Assembly: GCF_030766935.1 (NCBI RefSeq)
Contig: NZ_JASERL010000001.1
Coordinates: 310,001-374,000 of the forward strand
Origin: Streptomyces sp. KL109B
GTDB taxonomy: Bacteria; Actinomycetota; Actinomycetes; Streptomycetales; Streptomycetaceae
DNA length: 64,000 bases
Reading direction: 5' to 3'
Shown here: positions 25,425-32,558 of the stretch, piece after piece
Position numbering within the stretch: position 1 is the stretch's first letter
Layout: every line of letters begins with the position of its first letter
Notes under the pieces: model-generated
The model's input: the letters and a program-made list of their open reading frames with translations, nothing else
Told to the model about the DNA's origin: nothing
Databases searched by the model: none
Made by a program: the position numbers and the translations under genes

Positions 25425-26618
25425 ATGTCATACGTAGAGGTTCCGGGCGCCAAGGTCCCGATCCGCATGTGGGCCGATCCGGCCACGGTCGAGGACGGCG
25501 CGATGCAGCAGCTCCGCAACGTGTCGACCCTCCCCTGGATCAGGGGCCTCGCCGTCATGCCCGACGTCCACTACGGAAAGGGCGCCACGGTCGGCTCGGT
25601 GATCGCGATGCAGGGCGCGGTCTGCCCGGCGGCGGTCGGCGTCGACATCGGCTGCGGAATGAGCGCGGTGAAGACGTCCCTGACGGCGAACGACCTGCCG
25701 GGCGACCTGTCCCGCCTCCGCTCGAAGATCGAGCAGGCGATTCCGGTGGGCCGGGGGATGCATGACGAGCCGGTGGATCCGGGGCGGCTGCACGGGTTCG
25801 CGACCGGCGGGTGGGACGACTTCTGGGGGCGGTTCGGCGGGGTGGCCGATTCGGTCAAATTCCGTCACGAGCGTGCCAGGAAACAGATGGGAACGCTCGG
25901 AAGTGGAAATCATCTGGAGGAGATTTGCCTTGATGAGTCGGGTTCGGTCTGGCTCATGCTGCACTCCGGTTCCCGGAACATCGGTAAGGAGCTGGCCGAT
26001 CACCACATCGGGGTCGCCCAGAAGCTCACGCACAACCAGGGTCTGGTTGACCGGGACCTGGCGGTCTTCATTTCGGACACCCCACAGATGGCGGCGTACC
26101 GGAACGACCTGTACTGGGCTCAGGAGTACGCCAAGTACAACCGCGCGATCATGATGGCGCTCCTCAAGGACGTGATCCGCAAGGAGTTCAAGAAGGCCAA
26201 GCCGACGTTCGAGCCCGAGATCTCGTGTCACCACAACTACGTCGCAGAGGAACGGTACGACGGCATGGATCTGCTCGTGACGCGCAAGGGGGCGATCCGG
26301 GCCGGGGCCGGTGACTACGGGATCATCCCTGGATCCATGGGGACCAGCTCGTACATCGTGAAGGGGCTGGGAAACGCCAAGGCGTTCAACTCCGCTTCTC
26401 ACGGCGCCGGGCGGCGGATGAGCCGCAATGCGGCCAAGCGGCACTTCACGCTGCGGGACCTGGAGGAGCAGACCCGGGGCGTCGAATGCCGCAAGGACTC
26501 GGGGGTCCTGGACGAGATTCCGGGAGCCTACAAGAACATCGACCAGGTGATGGCTCAGCAGAGCGATCTCGTGGAGGTCGTGGCGAAGATCAAGCAGGTT
26601 GTGTGCGTAAAGGGTTGA
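25425..26618 (+). CDS. rtcB: RtcB-type RNA ligase
   Basis: 397 residues from ATG 25425 (GGGGGAT upstream). It shows the full set of RtcB motifs: MPDVHYGKGATVGSVIAM, VGVDIGCGMSAVKTSL with the metal-binding Cys, GTLGSGNHLEEICLDES, LMLHSGSRNIGKELADHHIG, SCHHNYVAEERYDG and SHGAGRRMSRNAAKR (the GTP-linked His region). It joins RNA 2',3'-cyclic phosphate or 3'-phosphate ends to 5'-OH ends using GTP and Mn2+, in tRNA or RNA repair. There is no rtcA, rtcR or archease gene adjacent. Full length, with no inserted intein. Confidence 0.95.
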   Translation: MSYVEVPGAKVPIRMWADPATVEDGAMQQLRNVSTLPWIRGLAVMPDVHYGKGATVGSVIAMQGAVCPAAVGVDIGCGMSAVKTSLTANDLPGDLSRLRSKIEQAIPVGRGMHDEPVDPGRLHGFATGGWDDFWGRFGGVADSVKFRHERARKQMGTLGSGNHLEEICLDESGSVWLMLHSGSRNIGKELADHHIGVAQKLTHNQGLVDRDLAVFISDTPQMAAYRNDLYWAQEYAKYNRAIMMALLKDVIRKEFKKAKPTFEPEISCHHNYVAEERYDGMDLLVTRKGAIRAGAGDYGIIPGSMGTSSYIVKGLGNAKAFNSASHGAGRRMSRNAAKRHFTLRDLEEQTRGVECRKDSGVLDEIPGAYKNIDQVMAQQSDLVEVVAKIKQVVCVKG

Positions 26619-26622
26619 ACTG

Positions 26623-26662
26623 CTGGAAGGGCCCGAGCCGACGTCGACTCGGGCCCTTCCAG
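26623..26662. terminator. Bidirectional hairpin terminator
   Basis: CTGGAAGGGCCCGAG (26623-26637) and CTCGGGCCCTTCCAG (26648-26662) form a perfect 15-bp stem with a 10-nt loop. It starts 5 nt after the rtcB stop and ends directly before the convergent endonuclease gene stop. Confidence 0.9.
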
Positions 26663-27535
26663 CTAGCCGGGCATCGGCACTTGTCCGCTGCGCAGACGCC
26701 AACTCCGTAGGTTGCAGCTCTGATAGGAGCGCCCCAACTCCTCAGAGGCAGAGGTGAGATCGCTTCCGTGTTTGAGGAGGACTCGGTCCTCCCACTCCTT
26801 CCAGCGGCGGCGGTTGGGGGAGACCTTCATGCCGGCCGGGCGTACCCAGCCCTGCAGTGAGTCGGCTGCCGCCTGTTTGCGGCCCAGGGATAGGCAGCCC
26901 GGGTAGTACAGATGGGAAGCCAGGGCTTGGGAGGTTTCCTTCCAGTACGTGACGTTATAGATGGAGTCACGCTGGTTGCGGCCTGGGTGACGGGAAGTGC
27001 CCGTGATCTTCTTGGTGTAGAAGCAGAAGTACGCGGCGATCGCCGTGCTCGCGGTCGTGAGTGAGACGAAGGGCAGGCCCTGCGCGGTGTACCCCACCGC
27101 CCCGTCCGCGTCTACGACGCCTCGCAGGTAGTCAGGGCGCGAGAACGGCACTCCGCGCGGGGGCTTGATCTGCTTGGACTTGCGACCGTAAGGCAACCCG
27201 AGTTCGTTGATCTTCATCCGCGCTTCCAGGGAGCACAGGGACCAGGTCGCGGAGTGGTGGGACCTGGCGAAGTTCGTCTCTCGGACGCGTTCCCTGATGC
27301 TGCTGTTGTACGGCGTCAGTTCCTGGAACCTGCGCAGGATGTCGACATCCCGGATATTGATCTCGACAGTCAGTCGGCCCCGGTCTCGCGATTGTTGGGA
27401 GAGGTGCCCGTCCATCTGCAGGAACCCGAACATGTACGAGTACTCCGGCACCTCAAGGTCCATGAACCCTGATGCCGAGCCCGTGGGGTCGTCGAACGCC
27501 AGTTGGTGGTGAGCACTAGGCTCGCGTTCAGCCAT
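26663..27535 (-). CDS. Free-standing LAGLIDADG homing endonuclease-like protein
   Basis: 290 residues. There are two LAGLIDADG helices: MFGFLQMDGHL (about residues 35-45) and LRGVVDADGAVG (about 137-148), each with the acidic catalytic residue, so it is a monomeric two-motif enzyme. The C-terminal 40 residues (WKEWEDRVLLKHGSDLTSAS) look like a Myb/SANT-like helix-turn-helix. It lies tail-to-tail with rtcB beside the shared terminator and is not inside an intron or intein. Codon use is visibly less G/C-biased than in neighbours, consistent with transfer. It may be an orphan homing endonuclease or a co-opted DNA-binding protein. Confidence 0.85.
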   Translation of the reverse strand: MAEREPSAHHQLAFDDPTGSASGFMDLEVPEYSYMFGFLQMDGHLSQQSRDRGRLTVEINIRDVDILRRFQELTPYNSSIRERVRETNFARSHHSATWSLCSLEARMKINELGLPYGRKSKQIKPPRGVPFSRPDYLRGVVDADGAVGYTAQGLPFVSLTTASTAIAAYFCFYTKKITGTSRHPGRNQRDSIYNVTYWKETSQALASHLYYPGCLSLGRKQAAADSLQGWVRPAGMKVSPNRRRWKEWEDRVLLKHGSDLTSASEELGRSYQSCNLRSWRLRSGQVPMPG

Positions 27536-27561
27536 GGGAAGTGTTGCCTTCCTCTTGGTCA

Positions 27562-27607
27562 GGCCTCCGGCCGGGACTGCAATCCCGCCGGGGGCCGTTC
27601 AGTTTTT
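27562..27607 (+). terminator. Hairpin followed by T-run in gene-free gap
   Basis: GGCCTCCGGCCGGGA pairs with TCCCGCCGGGGGCC with a small bulge, then TTTTT at 27603-27607. It occupies the roughly 200-bp gap between the endonuclease gene and the SDR gene. Nothing on the plus strand upstream is annotated to need it, so it may terminate a short transcript or insulate the endonuclease promoter. Confidence 0.4.
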
Positions 27608-27731
27608 GATTGTCGTTCGTGACGCTAGCCCGCGTGTTCCTCACCCGTCCGGGAGATCGAGCGGCGTCACCCGTGTGAGTGCCGCGCGTACCCTGGGCGG
27701 CGTTCAGTGGATCGTCGCCGAAAGGTAGGGC

Positions 27732-28508
27732 ATGACCATGGCCCCCGCTCCCGCTTCACGTATCGCCGTCGTCACGGGCGCGAGCAGCGGTATCGGTGCC
27801 GCTACCGCGCGGCGGCTTGCCGCAGAGGGGTACCGGGTGGTGCTCACGGCGCGTCGGCAGGAGCGGATCGAGGCGGTGGCGAAGGAGATCACGGCTGCTG
27901 GGCACGATGCGGTCGCGTATCCGTTGGATGTGACGGACCGGGCTGCTGTTGATGAGTTCGCTTCGGCGTTCAAGACCATCGGCGTGCTGGTGAACAACGC
28001 CGGGGGCGCGCTCGGCGCCGATCCCGTCGCCACCGGGGACCCGGAGCAGTGGCGGCAGATGTACGAGACGAATGTCATCGGCACGCTCAATGTCACGCAG
28101 GCGCTGCTGCCGGCGCTCACCGCCAGCGGCGACGGCACGGTCGTCGTCCTGTCGTCGACCGCCGGACTCGCGACGTACGAGGGCGGGGGCGGGTACGTCG
28201 CCGCCAAGCACGGGGAGCATGTGCTCGCCGAGACGCTGCGCCTGGAGATCGTCGGGACGCCGGTGCGGGTGATCGAGGTCGCGCCGGGGATGGTGAAGAC
28301 CGACGAGTTCGCGCTGACCCGGTTCGGCGGGGACGAGGACAAGGCGGCCAAGGTGTACCAGGGCGTCGCCGAGCCGCTGAGCGCGGACGACGTCGCCGAC
28401 ACGATCGGCTGGGCCGTGACCCGCCCGCCGCACGTGAACATCGACCTGCTGGTGGTGCGTCCGCGCGCCCAGGCGTCGAACACCAAGGTGCATCGTGAGC
28501 AGTCCTGA
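27732..28508 (+). CDS. Short-chain dehydrogenase/reductase (SDR) family protein
   Basis: 258 residues. The Rossmann nucleotide-binding motif is VVTGASSGIGAATARRLAAE (TGxxxGIG), followed by LVNNAGGA, the catalytic Ser in VVLSSTAGL, and YVAAKHG with the YxxxK pair. The classical SDR length is retained. It oxidises or reduces an alcohol or ketone with NAD(P)(H); the substrate is unknown. The stop overlaps the start of the small membrane protein gene by 14 nt, so the two are cotranscribed. Confidence 0.92.
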   Translation: MTMAPAPASRIAVVTGASSGIGAATARRLAAEGYRVVLTARRQERIEAVAKEITAAGHDAVAYPLDVTDRAAVDEFASAFKTIGVLVNNAGGALGADPVATGDPEQWRQMYETNVIGTLNVTQALLPALTASGDGTVVVLSSTAGLATYEGGGGYVAAKHGEHVLAETLRLEIVGTPVRVIEVAPGMVKTDEFALTRFGGDEDKAAKVYQGVAEPLSADDVADTIGWAVTRPPHVNIDLLVVRPRAQASNTKVHREQS

Positions 28509-28680
28509 ACACCCTGGCCCGCCCGATCCGTTGGACGTGCTCCAGCGGGAGTACGACGACCGGCGCCGCAAGGAAGAGAAGCGCGGCGAGCGCTACGTGT
28601 GGTGGTACCTCGGGTACTTCCTCTTCGGCATCCACATCGTCGCGTTCGTGATGATCTACGCGATCCACCACGCCAAGTAG
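28495..28680 (+). CDS. Small single-span membrane protein
   Basis: 61 residues from GTG 28495, overlapping the SDR gene by 14 nt. An acidic/basic N-terminal half (LDVLQREYDDRRRKEEKRGE) precedes one membrane span (YVWWYLGYFLFGIHIVAFVM) and a short HH-containing tail. This composition matches small conserved Streptomyces proteins of unknown function. Translation coupled to the SDR gene suggests a shared role, which is not known. Confidence 0.78.
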   Translation: MSSPEHPGPPDPLDVLQREYDDRRRKEEKRGERYVWWYLGYFLFGIHIVAFVMIYAIHHAK

Positions 28681-28691
28681 CGCCGCAGGCC

Positions 28692-29489
28692 TCAGCGTCC
28701 GCGTCCGTACGACGTCGGGGGCACGCCCACCGTCGCCGTGAAGTCCCGGACGAGGTGGGCCTGGTCCGCGTACCCGAGGTCGGCGGCGAGGCCCGCCCAG
28801 TCGACGTCGGTGCGCGTGCCCGCCGCTTCCACGGCCTCGTGGATGCGGTAGCGCAGGACGCACCACTTGGGGCTGACGCCGACGTACGCGTGGAAGAGGC
28901 GTTGCAGGGCCCGAACCGATATCCCCTCGGCGCGGGCGAAGTCGGCGACGCGGCGGACTCCGCGGTCGGCGCGTATCCGGTCGACGAGGCCGGCCGCGAG
29001 CTCGGCCTGTGGGTCGGGGGCGGGCGGGGCGAGGGGGAGCAGGTAGGCGTCGAGGGTGGTGATCCGGTCGGCGTCGGCGGCGGGGGAGAGGACGGCGGCG
29101 AGGTCCGTGGCCGGGAAGACGTCCTCGTAGGACAGGACCCGGCCCGTCCACGCCGCGACCGGCTCGTCCGGCGCGAACGGCCGGAAGGCGCCCGGCCGGA
29201 ACTTCGCTCCGCACACCTTTCCCCGCCCATGGATCTTGCGCGTGTAGAGGCCGGGCGCGGCGACGCCGGTCAGCTCCCCGTACGGCGGCTCGTCGGCGTC
29301 GTCCTGCTGGAAGGTGAGGTGGACGGCGGGGTGGGGCAGGACGTGGGAGGTGTACGGCTCGGGGAGGTCCCAGTCGATGAACCAGTAGTGCTCGATGTAC
29401 GGACGCAGTGCCTCGGCGGGCTGGTGGCGGCGCAGCCGTACGCGCGTGAGCAGGTCGGCGGGGTCGACGATCCCGCGGGTGTCGTCCAT
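28692..29489 (-). CDS. AraC-family transcriptional regulator
   Basis: 265 residues from ATG 29489. The N-terminal domain (LRPYIEHYWFIDWDLPEPYT, HPAVHLTFQQ) is an AraC cupin-like/DUF6597 sensor. The C-terminal HTH_18 pair is VRRVADFARAEGISVRALQR and DWAGLAADLGYADQAHLVRD, closing FTATVGVPPTSY. TACGAT lies 6 nt before the ATG on the minus strand with no binding site, so it is probably leaderless. It is divergent from the TIGR03086 gene, which it may control. Confidence 0.88.
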   Translation of the reverse strand: MDDTRGIVDPADLLTRVRLRRHQPAEALRPYIEHYWFIDWDLPEPYTSHVLPHPAVHLTFQQDDADEPPYGELTGVAAPGLYTRKIHGRGKVCGAKFRPGAFRPFAPDEPVAAWTGRVLSYEDVFPATDLAAVLSPAADADRITTLDAYLLPLAPPAPDPQAELAAGLVDRIRADRGVRRVADFARAEGISVRALQRLFHAYVGVSPKWCVLRYRIHEAVEAAGTRTDVDWAGLAADLGYADQAHLVRDFTATVGVPPTSYGRGR

Positions 29490-29495
29490 GGGGGG

Positions 29496-29501
29496 ATCGT
29501 A
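29496..29501 (-). promoter_or_regulatory. -10 hexamer TACGAT (minus strand), leaderless AraC start
   Basis: On the minus strand TACGAT ends 6 nt before the ATG at 29489, with a C-run and no Shine-Dalgarno sequence in between. Confidence 0.5.
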
Positions 29502-29582
29502 CGGCGGGGTGCTGACAGCGGCGGTGGCCTCGCGTTTCCTCAGGCGTCGCGTTTCTTCAAGAGGGCGGGGGCCGCGCGCTCG

Positions 29583-29588
29583 TAGCGT
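29583..29588 (+). promoter_or_regulatory. -10 hexamer TAGCGT, leaderless start
   Basis: TAGCGT ends 6 nt before the ATG at 29595. The arrangement is identical to that at 5943. Confidence 0.5.
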
Positions 29589-29594
29589 CGAGAC

Positions 29595-30227
29595 ATGGAC
29601 ACGAACCAGAAGCAGACGCAGACGCAGGACCAGGACCAGGGCCAGAGCCAGGGCCAGAAGCAGGCGAAGGCCCTGGGGGCGTTGCTCGCGGCGGCCGGGG
29701 CCCGTGCCGTTCCCGTCGTCGCGGGTATCGAGGACGAGGCTCTCGACGCGCCCACGCCGTGCGCGGACTACGACGCGCGGGCCTTGGCCAACCACCTCTT
29801 CCACGTGGTCGTCGAGTTCCAGAAGCTCGCCGTGAAGGAGGACTCCGACTTCAGCGCCACGCCGGACTACGTGGCGGAGGCCGGGTGGCGGGAGCGGTTC
29901 GACAAGGAGGTCGAGGCGCTGGTGGCGGCCTGGTCGACGCCGGGCGCGGAGGAGGGGGAGAGCGGGGCGATGCGGATGCCCGCGCGGCTGGTCGGGTCGA
30001 TGGCGCTGCTGGATCTGACCGTGCACGCGTGGGACCTGGCGCGGGCCACGGGCCAGTCGTACGAGGTTCCGGGCGAGGTCGTCGGGGTGCTCGCGGACGC
30101 GGTGGCCGAGTTGTCGCCGACGGCCCGTGCGATGGGGGTGTTCGGGGAGCCGGCGCGGGTCGGCGCCGACGCGTCGGAGTTCGAGCGGCTGCTGGCGGCG
30201 ACGGGGCGGGATCCGTACGAGGCGTAG
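29595..30227 (+). CDS. TIGR03086-family metal-binding (DinB/maleylpyruvate-isomerase-like) protein
   Basis: 210 residues. After a Gln-rich N-terminal stretch (QKQTQTQDQDQGQSQGQKQA, encoded by CAG/CAC-like repeats) comes the conserved core: LDAPTPCADYDARALANHLF (metal-binding His) and LLDLTVHAWDLARATGQSYE, ending GVFGEPARVGADASEFERLL. The family is related to DinB and mycothiol-dependent maleylpyruvate isomerase; metal-bound, thiol-dependent chemistry is the family inference. It is divergent from the AraC gene across about 105 bp. Confidence 0.87.
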   Translation: MDTNQKQTQTQDQDQGQSQGQKQAKALGALLAAAGARAVPVVAGIEDEALDAPTPCADYDARALANHLFHVVVEFQKLAVKEDSDFSATPDYVAEAGWRERFDKEVEALVAAWSTPGAEEGESGAMRMPARLVGSMALLDLTVHAWDLARATGQSYEVPGEVVGVLADAVAELSPTARAMGVFGEPARVGADASEFERLLAATGRDPYEA

Positions 30228-30300
30228 GGGGATCAGCGCCGGGTCTTGGCACTGGGTCCGGGCACCGGGAATAGCTCGTGGGCGGCCACCGTTCCGGAGG

Positions 30301-30318
30301 TATAGTTGAAGCGTCAAC
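30301..30318 (+). promoter_or_regulatory. -10 TATAGT with overlapping GTTGA/TCAAC inverted repeat
   Basis: TATAGT at 30301-30306 is followed by GTTGAAGCGTCAAC (30305-30318), an inverted repeat with 5-bp arms. A repressor bound there would cover the -10 element of the flavin monooxygenase operon, which fits MarR- or HxlR-type control by redox stress. Confidence 0.5.
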
Positions 30319-30339
30319 AACCTGCGGAAGGTGAGCAAG

Positions 30340-31467
30340 GTGAGCAAGGCCAGCACGGCGAGCGGCATGCAGTTCGGGATCTTCACCGTCGGTGACGTGA
30401 CCGTCGACCCGACGACCGGACGCGCGCCGAGCGAGCACGAGCGCATCAAGGCGATGCTCGCCATCGCGGAGAAGGCGGAGGAGGTCGGCCTCGACGTCTT
30501 CGCCACCGGTGAGCACCACAACCCGCCGTTCGTCCCGTCCTCCCCGACGACGATGCTCGGCCACATCGCGGCCCGCACCGAGAACCTGATCCTGTCCACG
30601 TCGACGACGCTGATCACGACGAACGACCCGGTGAAGATCGCCGAGGACTTCGCGATGCTGCAGCACGTCGCGGACGGGCGGGTCGACGTGATGATGGGGC
30701 GCGGCAACACCGGTCCGGTGTATCCGTGGTTCGGCAAGGACATCCGCGACGGCATCGACCTCGCCATCGAGAACTACGCGCTGCTGCGCCGCCTCTGGGA
30801 CGAGGACGTGGTGACGTGGAAGGGCAAGTTCCGTACGCCGCTGCAGTCGTTCACGTCGACGCCGCGGCCGATGGACGGGGTCGCGCCGTTCGTGTGGCAC
30901 GGCTCCATCCGCTCGCCGGAGATCGCCGAGCAGGCCGCGTACTACGGCGACGGCTTCTTCCACAACAACATCTTCTGGCCGGCCTCCCACACCAAGCAGA
31001 TGGTGAACCTGTACCGGCAGCGCTACGCCCACTACGGGCACGGGACGCCGGAGCAGGCGATCGTCGGGCTCGGCGGTCAGGTCTTCATGCGCCGCAACTC
31101 GCAGGACGCGGTGCGGGAGTTCCGCCCGTACTTCGACAACGCGCCGGTGTACGGGCACGGCCCGACGATGGAGGAGTTCACGTCCCAGACGCCGCTGACG
31201 GTCGGTTCGCCGCAGGAGGTCATCGAGCGGACGCTGTCCTTCCGGGAGTACGTGGGCGACTACCAGCGTCAGTTGTTCCTCATGGACCACGCGGGGCTGC
31301 CGCTGAAGACGGTCCTTGAGCAGCTCGACCTGCTGGGCGAGGAGGTCGTGCCGGTGCTGCGCGAGGAGTTCGCGAAGGGGCGGCCGGCGAACGTGCCGGA
31401 CGCGCCGACGCACGCCGCGCGGGTCGCTGCCAAGGGTGAGGAGAACGAGGAGGTCAGGAGCGCATGA
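30340..31467 (+). CDS. LLM-class flavin-dependent monooxygenase
   Basis: 375 residues from the second of two tandem GTGAGCAAG starts (30340), which has GGAAGG 9 nt upstream; GTG 30331 is possible. Luciferase-like (bacterial luciferase fold) motifs: MQFGIFTVGDVTVDPTTGRA, VGLDVFATGEHHNPPFVPSS, LSTSTTLITTNDPVKIAEDF and GRVDVMMGRGNTGPVYPWF. It oxidises an unknown substrate with O2 and FMNH2. The next gene (4-nt overlap) encodes the reductase that would supply the reduced flavin. Confidence 0.9.
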   Translation: MSKASTASGMQFGIFTVGDVTVDPTTGRAPSEHERIKAMLAIAEKAEEVGLDVFATGEHHNPPFVPSSPTTMLGHIAARTENLILSTSTTLITTNDPVKIAEDFAMLQHVADGRVDVMMGRGNTGPVYPWFGKDIRDGIDLAIENYALLRRLWDEDVVTWKGKFRTPLQSFTSTPRPMDGVAPFVWHGSIRSPEIAEQAAYYGDGFFHNNIFWPASHTKQMVNLYRQRYAHYGHGTPEQAIVGLGGQVFMRRNSQDAVREFRPYFDNAPVYGHGPTMEEFTSQTPLTVGSPQEVIERTLSFREYVGDYQRQLFLMDHAGLPLKTVLEQLDLLGEEVVPVLREEFAKGRPANVPDAPTHAARVAAKGEENEEVRSA

Positions 31468-32090
31468 AGCTCGTTGTTGTGTCGGCGGGGCTGAGTTCGC
31501 CGTCGTCGACGAGGCTGTTGGCCGATCGGCTGGCCGCCGCGACCACGGAGCGGGTGGACGCGGAGGTCGAGGTGCTCGAACTCCGGGACTACGCGACGGA
31601 GATCGCTCAGCACTTCGTCACGGGTTTTCCGGGTGGGCGGCTGGCCGCGGCGCTTGACGCGGTGGCGGGGGCGGACGGGGTGATCGCGGTGACGCCGGTG
31701 TTCTCGGCGTCGTACAGCGGGTTGTTCAAGTCGTTCTTCGACCTGATCGACAAGGATGCGCTGACCGGGAAGCCGGTGTTGGTGGGGGCGACCGGTGGGA
31801 CGGCGCGGCACTCGCTGGTCACCGAGCACGCGATGCGGCCGCTGTTCACGTATCTGCGGGCCGTTGTCCTTCCTACGGCTGTGTATGCGGCGTCGGAGGA
31901 CTGGGGTGGGGAGGGACTTGCGGGGCGGATTGCCCGTGCGGGTGGGGAGTTGGCGCGCCTTGTGGCTCTGCCGGTTGCGGGTGGGGCTGCGCCGCGGTCG
32001 CTCCACGGGGCGGTGACCTCCGTGGAACCGGGTGATGGGTTCGAGGTGGTCCCCTTCGAGGAGCGCTTGGCCGCACTCCGAGCAACCTGA
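31464..32090 (+). CDS. NADPH-dependent FMN reductase, CE1759 family
   Basis: 208 residues from ATG 31464 with an ATGA overlap on the monooxygenase stop. Flavodoxin-like fold: MKLVVVSAGLSSPSSTRLLA, then ADGVIAVTPVFSASYSGLFK and GKPVLVGATGGTARHSLVTE with the family RHSL motif. It reduces FMN with NAD(P)H for the coupled luciferase-like monooxygenase, a two-component monooxygenase system. Confidence 0.9.
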   Translation: MKLVVVSAGLSSPSSTRLLADRLAAATTERVDAEVEVLELRDYATEIAQHFVTGFPGGRLAAALDAVAGADGVIAVTPVFSASYSGLFKSFFDLIDKDALTGKPVLVGATGGTARHSLVTEHAMRPLFTYLRAVVLPTAVYAASEDWGGEGLAGRIARAGGELARLVALPVAGGAAPRSLHGAVTSVEPGDGFEVVPFEERLAALRAT

Positions 32091-32094
32091 CACC

Positions 32095-32163
32095 CCCCGT
32101 GGTCACACCCCCGGGGGCTCCGCCCCCGGACCCCCGCTGCTCAATCGCCGCAGGGGCTTGATT
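32095..32163. repeat. Hairpin and CGCTGCTCAATCGCCGCAGG repeat copy
   Basis: CCGGGGGC (32111-32118), TCC loop, GCCCCCGG (32122-32129), followed by the repeat CGCTGCTCAATCGCCGCAGG GGCTTGA (32135-32161). It is the same hairpin-plus-repeat unit as at 11257. Confidence 0.8.
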
Positions 32164-32236
32164 TCCCTGCCCCACCCGCATTGCTCCGCCCCGCCGATCC
32201 CCTCCAACGCTTGACGTCCTCACCCCCTCCCGCGCA

Positions 32237-32348
32237 TTTCAAGCCCCTCCGGTGACTGCCGGTATTTCGAGCCCCTTCGGCGGCTACTGGCATTTCAGGC
32301 CCCTTCGGCGATTACCGGTACTCCAAGCCCCTCCGGCGATTGAGGAGC
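32237..32348. repeat. Four 28-bp tandem repeats
   Basis: Units start at 32237, 32265, 32293 and 32321 with exact 28-bp period: TTTCAAGCCCCTCCGGTGAC, TTTCGAGCCCCTTCGGCGGC, TTTCAGGCCCCTTCGGCGAT and CTCCAAGCCCCTCCGGCGAT. They are degenerate half-copies of the dispersed intergenic repeat in the opposite orientation. No gene lies here (32091-32558). Confidence 0.85.
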
Positions 32349-32371
32349 GGGGTACGGGGCAGAGCCCCGGT

Positions 32372-32536
32372 CTTTTCGAGCCCCTGCGGCGCTTGAGCAG
32401 CAGGGGCCCGGGGGGGCGCTCCGGAATGTTGGAGCCCCTGCGGCGTTTGAGCAGCAGGGGGCCGAGGGTGGCGCTCCGGAATGTTGGAGCCCCTGCGGCG
32501 CTTGAGCAGCAGGGGCCGGGGCGGAGCCCCGAGGCG
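32372..32536. repeat. Three 54-55-bp tandem repeats, inverted repeat cluster
   Basis: GAGCCCCTGCGGCGxTTGAG starts at 32378, 32432 and 32487, each followed by CAGCAGGGG. The first two are joined to the next by GGCGCTCCGGAATGTT. Each unit can fold on itself (CCCCTG with CAGGGG). It fills the space between the FMN reductase and glycosyltransferase genes, which converge here, so it may serve as a bidirectional terminator block. Confidence 0.85.
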
Positions 32537-32558
32537 TGGGGGGAAGGGGGCGTGGGGG

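Noticed and set aside
27540..27610. Possible tRNA in the gap beside the endonuclease gene.
   Set aside because: A stem is present but there is no T-loop GTTCRA sequence, no acceptor stem pairing and no cloverleaf. It is a hairpin only.
30331..30339. First GTG of the tandem GTGAGCAAG pair as monooxygenase start.
   Set aside because: The binding site GGAAGG directly abuts it; the second GTG has normal spacing. Not excluded, but less likely.
32230..32540. Regular repeats that first looked like a CRISPR array.
   Set aside because: The 28-bp and 54-55-bp units are contiguous or joined by the same linker with no unique spacers, they match the dispersed intergenic repeat, and no cas genes are present.
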